From an uncultured Collinsella sp. (GTDB taxonomy: Bacteria > Actinomycetota > Coriobacteriia > Coriobacteriales > Coriobacteriaceae), in contig URGF01000087.1 in the NCBI GenBank assembly GCA_900547285.1, positions 1 to 7,434 on the forward strand: a stretch of 7,434 nucleotides of DNA, given 5' to 3'. Within the stretch, counting starts at the first letter, position 1. Each line of letters opens with the position of its first letter. The notes under the pieces are model-generated. The model saw only the letters and a list, made by a program, of their open reading frames with translations, had not been told where the DNA came from and searched no databases. The translations under genes were made by a program, and so were the position numbers. Below, one piece after another: positions 6,520 through 7,434 of the stretch.

Positions 6520-6525
6520 TAGAAT
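6520..6525 (+). promoter_or_regulatory. Candidate -10 box of the hom promoter
   Basis: TAGAAT matches the sigma-70 -10 consensus at 5 of 6 positions and lies 55 bases before the hom ATG, giving a leader of about 45-50 bases. There is no clear -35 hexamer at 16-19 bases upstream, which is common in high-GC Gram-positive promoters. Confidence 0.4.
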
Positions 6526-6579
6526 GCACTCAACCTTTAAGCGGTTAATCCATCCATAAGATGCACGAAGGAGCTATCT

Positions 6580-7434
6580 ATGAGCGAATCCCTGCGCACC
6601 GTGAACGTCGGTCTGATCGGTCTGGGAACCGTCGGCGGCGGCGTGGCCCGTCTGATCAAGAGCCACCGCGATGAGTACCTGGCAGCCTACGGCATCGACC
6701 TTAAGCTGACCCGCGCCTGCGCGCTTGCCTGGGAGCAGGCCGAGGCGGCAGGCATTGAGCGCGAGGCCTTTACGAGTGACTGGCATGACGTCGTCACCGA
6801 CCCCGCCGTCGACATCGTCATCGAGCTGATTGGCGGCGAGCACCCCGCGACCGAGATCTTCACCACCGCCTTTGAGCACGGCAAGCACGTCGTCTCTGCC
6901 AACAAGGCCCTGCTGGGCCGTCACGTCGAGACGCTCGCCGAGAAGGCGCGCGCGTGCGGCGTGCAGATTAAGTGCGAGGCCAGCTGCGGCGGCGGCATCC
7001 CCATCGTGAGCACGCTCGAGCACGACCTGGTGGGCAACAAAATCCTGACCATCGCCGGCATTCTCAACGGTACCACCAACTATATCCTGTCGCGCATGGA
7101 CGCCGAGGGCGCCGATTACGCCGACGTACTTGCCGACGCGCAGGCCAAGGGCTATGCCGAGGCCGACCCGTCCGCCGACGTCGACGGCTTCGATGCCGCC
7201 AGTAAGACGGCCATCCTCGCCTCCATCGGCTTTGGCACCCGCGTTACCACCGATGATGTGTACCAGCAGGGTATCCGCACCATCGGCGCCGAGGACATCG
7301 CCCAGGCCCGCGAGCTCGGCTACACCATCAAGCTGCTGGGCATCGCACGCAACACCGACGCCGGCGTCGACGTCCGCGTGCATCCCACGCTGATCCCCGC
7401 CGACCACATGCTTGCCAAGGTCAACGGCGCCATG
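6580..7434 (+). CDS. hom: Homoserine dehydrogenase, N-terminal part (cut by window edge)
   Basis: The enzyme reduces L-aspartate 4-semialdehyde to L-homoserine with NAD(P)H, the branch point to threonine, isoleucine and methionine. It is cytoplasmic. The 285 visible codons run in frame to the last base; full-length Hom proteins have about 400-440 residues, so the C-terminal part is missing. Seen: Rossmann dinucleotide loop GLGTVG (14-19), SANK (106-109) with the conserved active-site Lys109, NGTTNY (163-168), and the family signature around residues 188-209. Within the signature, Glu194, Asp200, Asp205 and Lys209 have exactly the spacing of the yeast catalytic-site residues Glu208, Asp214, Asp219 and Lys223. 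No aspartokinase domain precedes it, so it is the monofunctional type. Whether it carries a C-terminal ACT domain for threonine inhibition lies outside the window. AAGGAG at 6568-6573 is 6 bases before the ATG. It is divergent from the BCAA transporter genes. Confidence 0.96.
   Translation, partial: MSESLRTVNVGLIGLGTVGGGVARLIKSHRDEYLAAYGIDLKLTRACALAWEQAEAAGIEREAFTSDWHDVVTDPAVDIVIELIGGEHPATEIFTTAFEHGKHVVSANKALLGRHVETLAEKARACGVQIKCEASCGGGIPIVSTLEHDLVGNKILTIAGILNGTTNYILSRMDAEGADYADVLADAQAKGYAEADPSADVDGFDAASKTAILASIGFGTRVTTDDVYQQGIRTIGAEDIAQARELGYTIKLLGIARNTDAGVDVRVHPTLIPADHMLAKVNGAM

Larger units (their letters stand above)
6329..6579. other. Divergent intergenic region between receptor gene and hom
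   Basis: These 251 bases should hold the promoters of the minus-strand receptor gene and of plus-strand hom. Visible elements are a GC-rich leader hairpin (6348-6362), a TTGACA hexamer (6399-6404) without a matching -10, a short inverted repeat ACGGA/TCCGT (6412-6423), tandem ATGTTTCC repeats (6435-6451) and a TAGAAT -10-like box (6520-6525). I could not identify a confident promoter for the minus-strand gene. No small gene is supported. Confidence 0.6.

Noticed and set aside
5360..6559. A 399-codon open frame on the plus strand across the upstream receptor gene
   Set aside because: It is antisense to a well-supported lipoprotein gene. A similar shadow frame exists over the paralog at 3900-4799, which reflects shared codon structure and not a second gene.
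6574..7407. A 277-codon open frame on the minus strand across hom
   Set aside because: The plus-strand frame here encodes homoserine dehydrogenase with all expected motifs, and the antisense translation has no domain. Hom itself is open to the window edge without a stop.
1..7434. tRNA or rRNA genes, CRISPR arrays, insertion sequences, phage or defence genes
   Set aside because: None is visible. Apart from the paralogous receptor genes there are no long repeats, and nearly all the sequence is accounted for by seven conserved metabolic and transport genes.

Overview
The window is a branched-chain amino acid (BCAA) uptake locus of the LIV-I/HAAT type, read on the minus strand, followed by the start of a divergent homoserine dehydrogenase gene on the plus strand. 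Coding regions are GC-rich with G/C-rich third positions. Both substrate-binding proteins carry twin-arginine lipoprotein signals, and the ribosome-binding sites are strong. This fits a high-GC Gram-positive bacterium, most likely a Coriobacteriia member such as Collinsella. That assignment is an inference from composition and protein style, not from a marker gene.

Layout, in minus-strand reading order: a first binding-protein gene (6328 to 5162); a 272-base AT-rich gap; a second, paralogous binding-protein gene (4889 to 3702); a 139-base gap with two RNA hairpins; then livH (3562 to 2681), livM (2680 to 1592), livG (1602 to 742) and livF (741 to 28). The last four genes are packed with no spacing or with short overlaps. 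A stem-loop at the window edge (1-20) probably ends the operon. On the plus strand, a 251-base divergent intergenic region leads to hom (6580 to the window edge), which is cut at codon 285.

How they work together: either lipoprotein would capture Leu/Ile/Val or related amino acids outside the membrane and deliver them to the LivH-LivM channel, driven by the LivG-LivF ATPases. One channel is thus served by two receptors. Hom makes homoserine, the precursor of threonine and hence of isoleucine (and of methionine), so the locus places uptake and synthesis of related amino acids back to back.

This is a recognisable, conserved system and I see no undescribed defence, mobile or biosynthetic system. 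The points worth a second look are the two receptors and their uneven divergence, their Tat-type lipoprotein signals, the tandem hairpins between receptor and permease genes, and short repeated or palindromic motifs in the two upstream regions.
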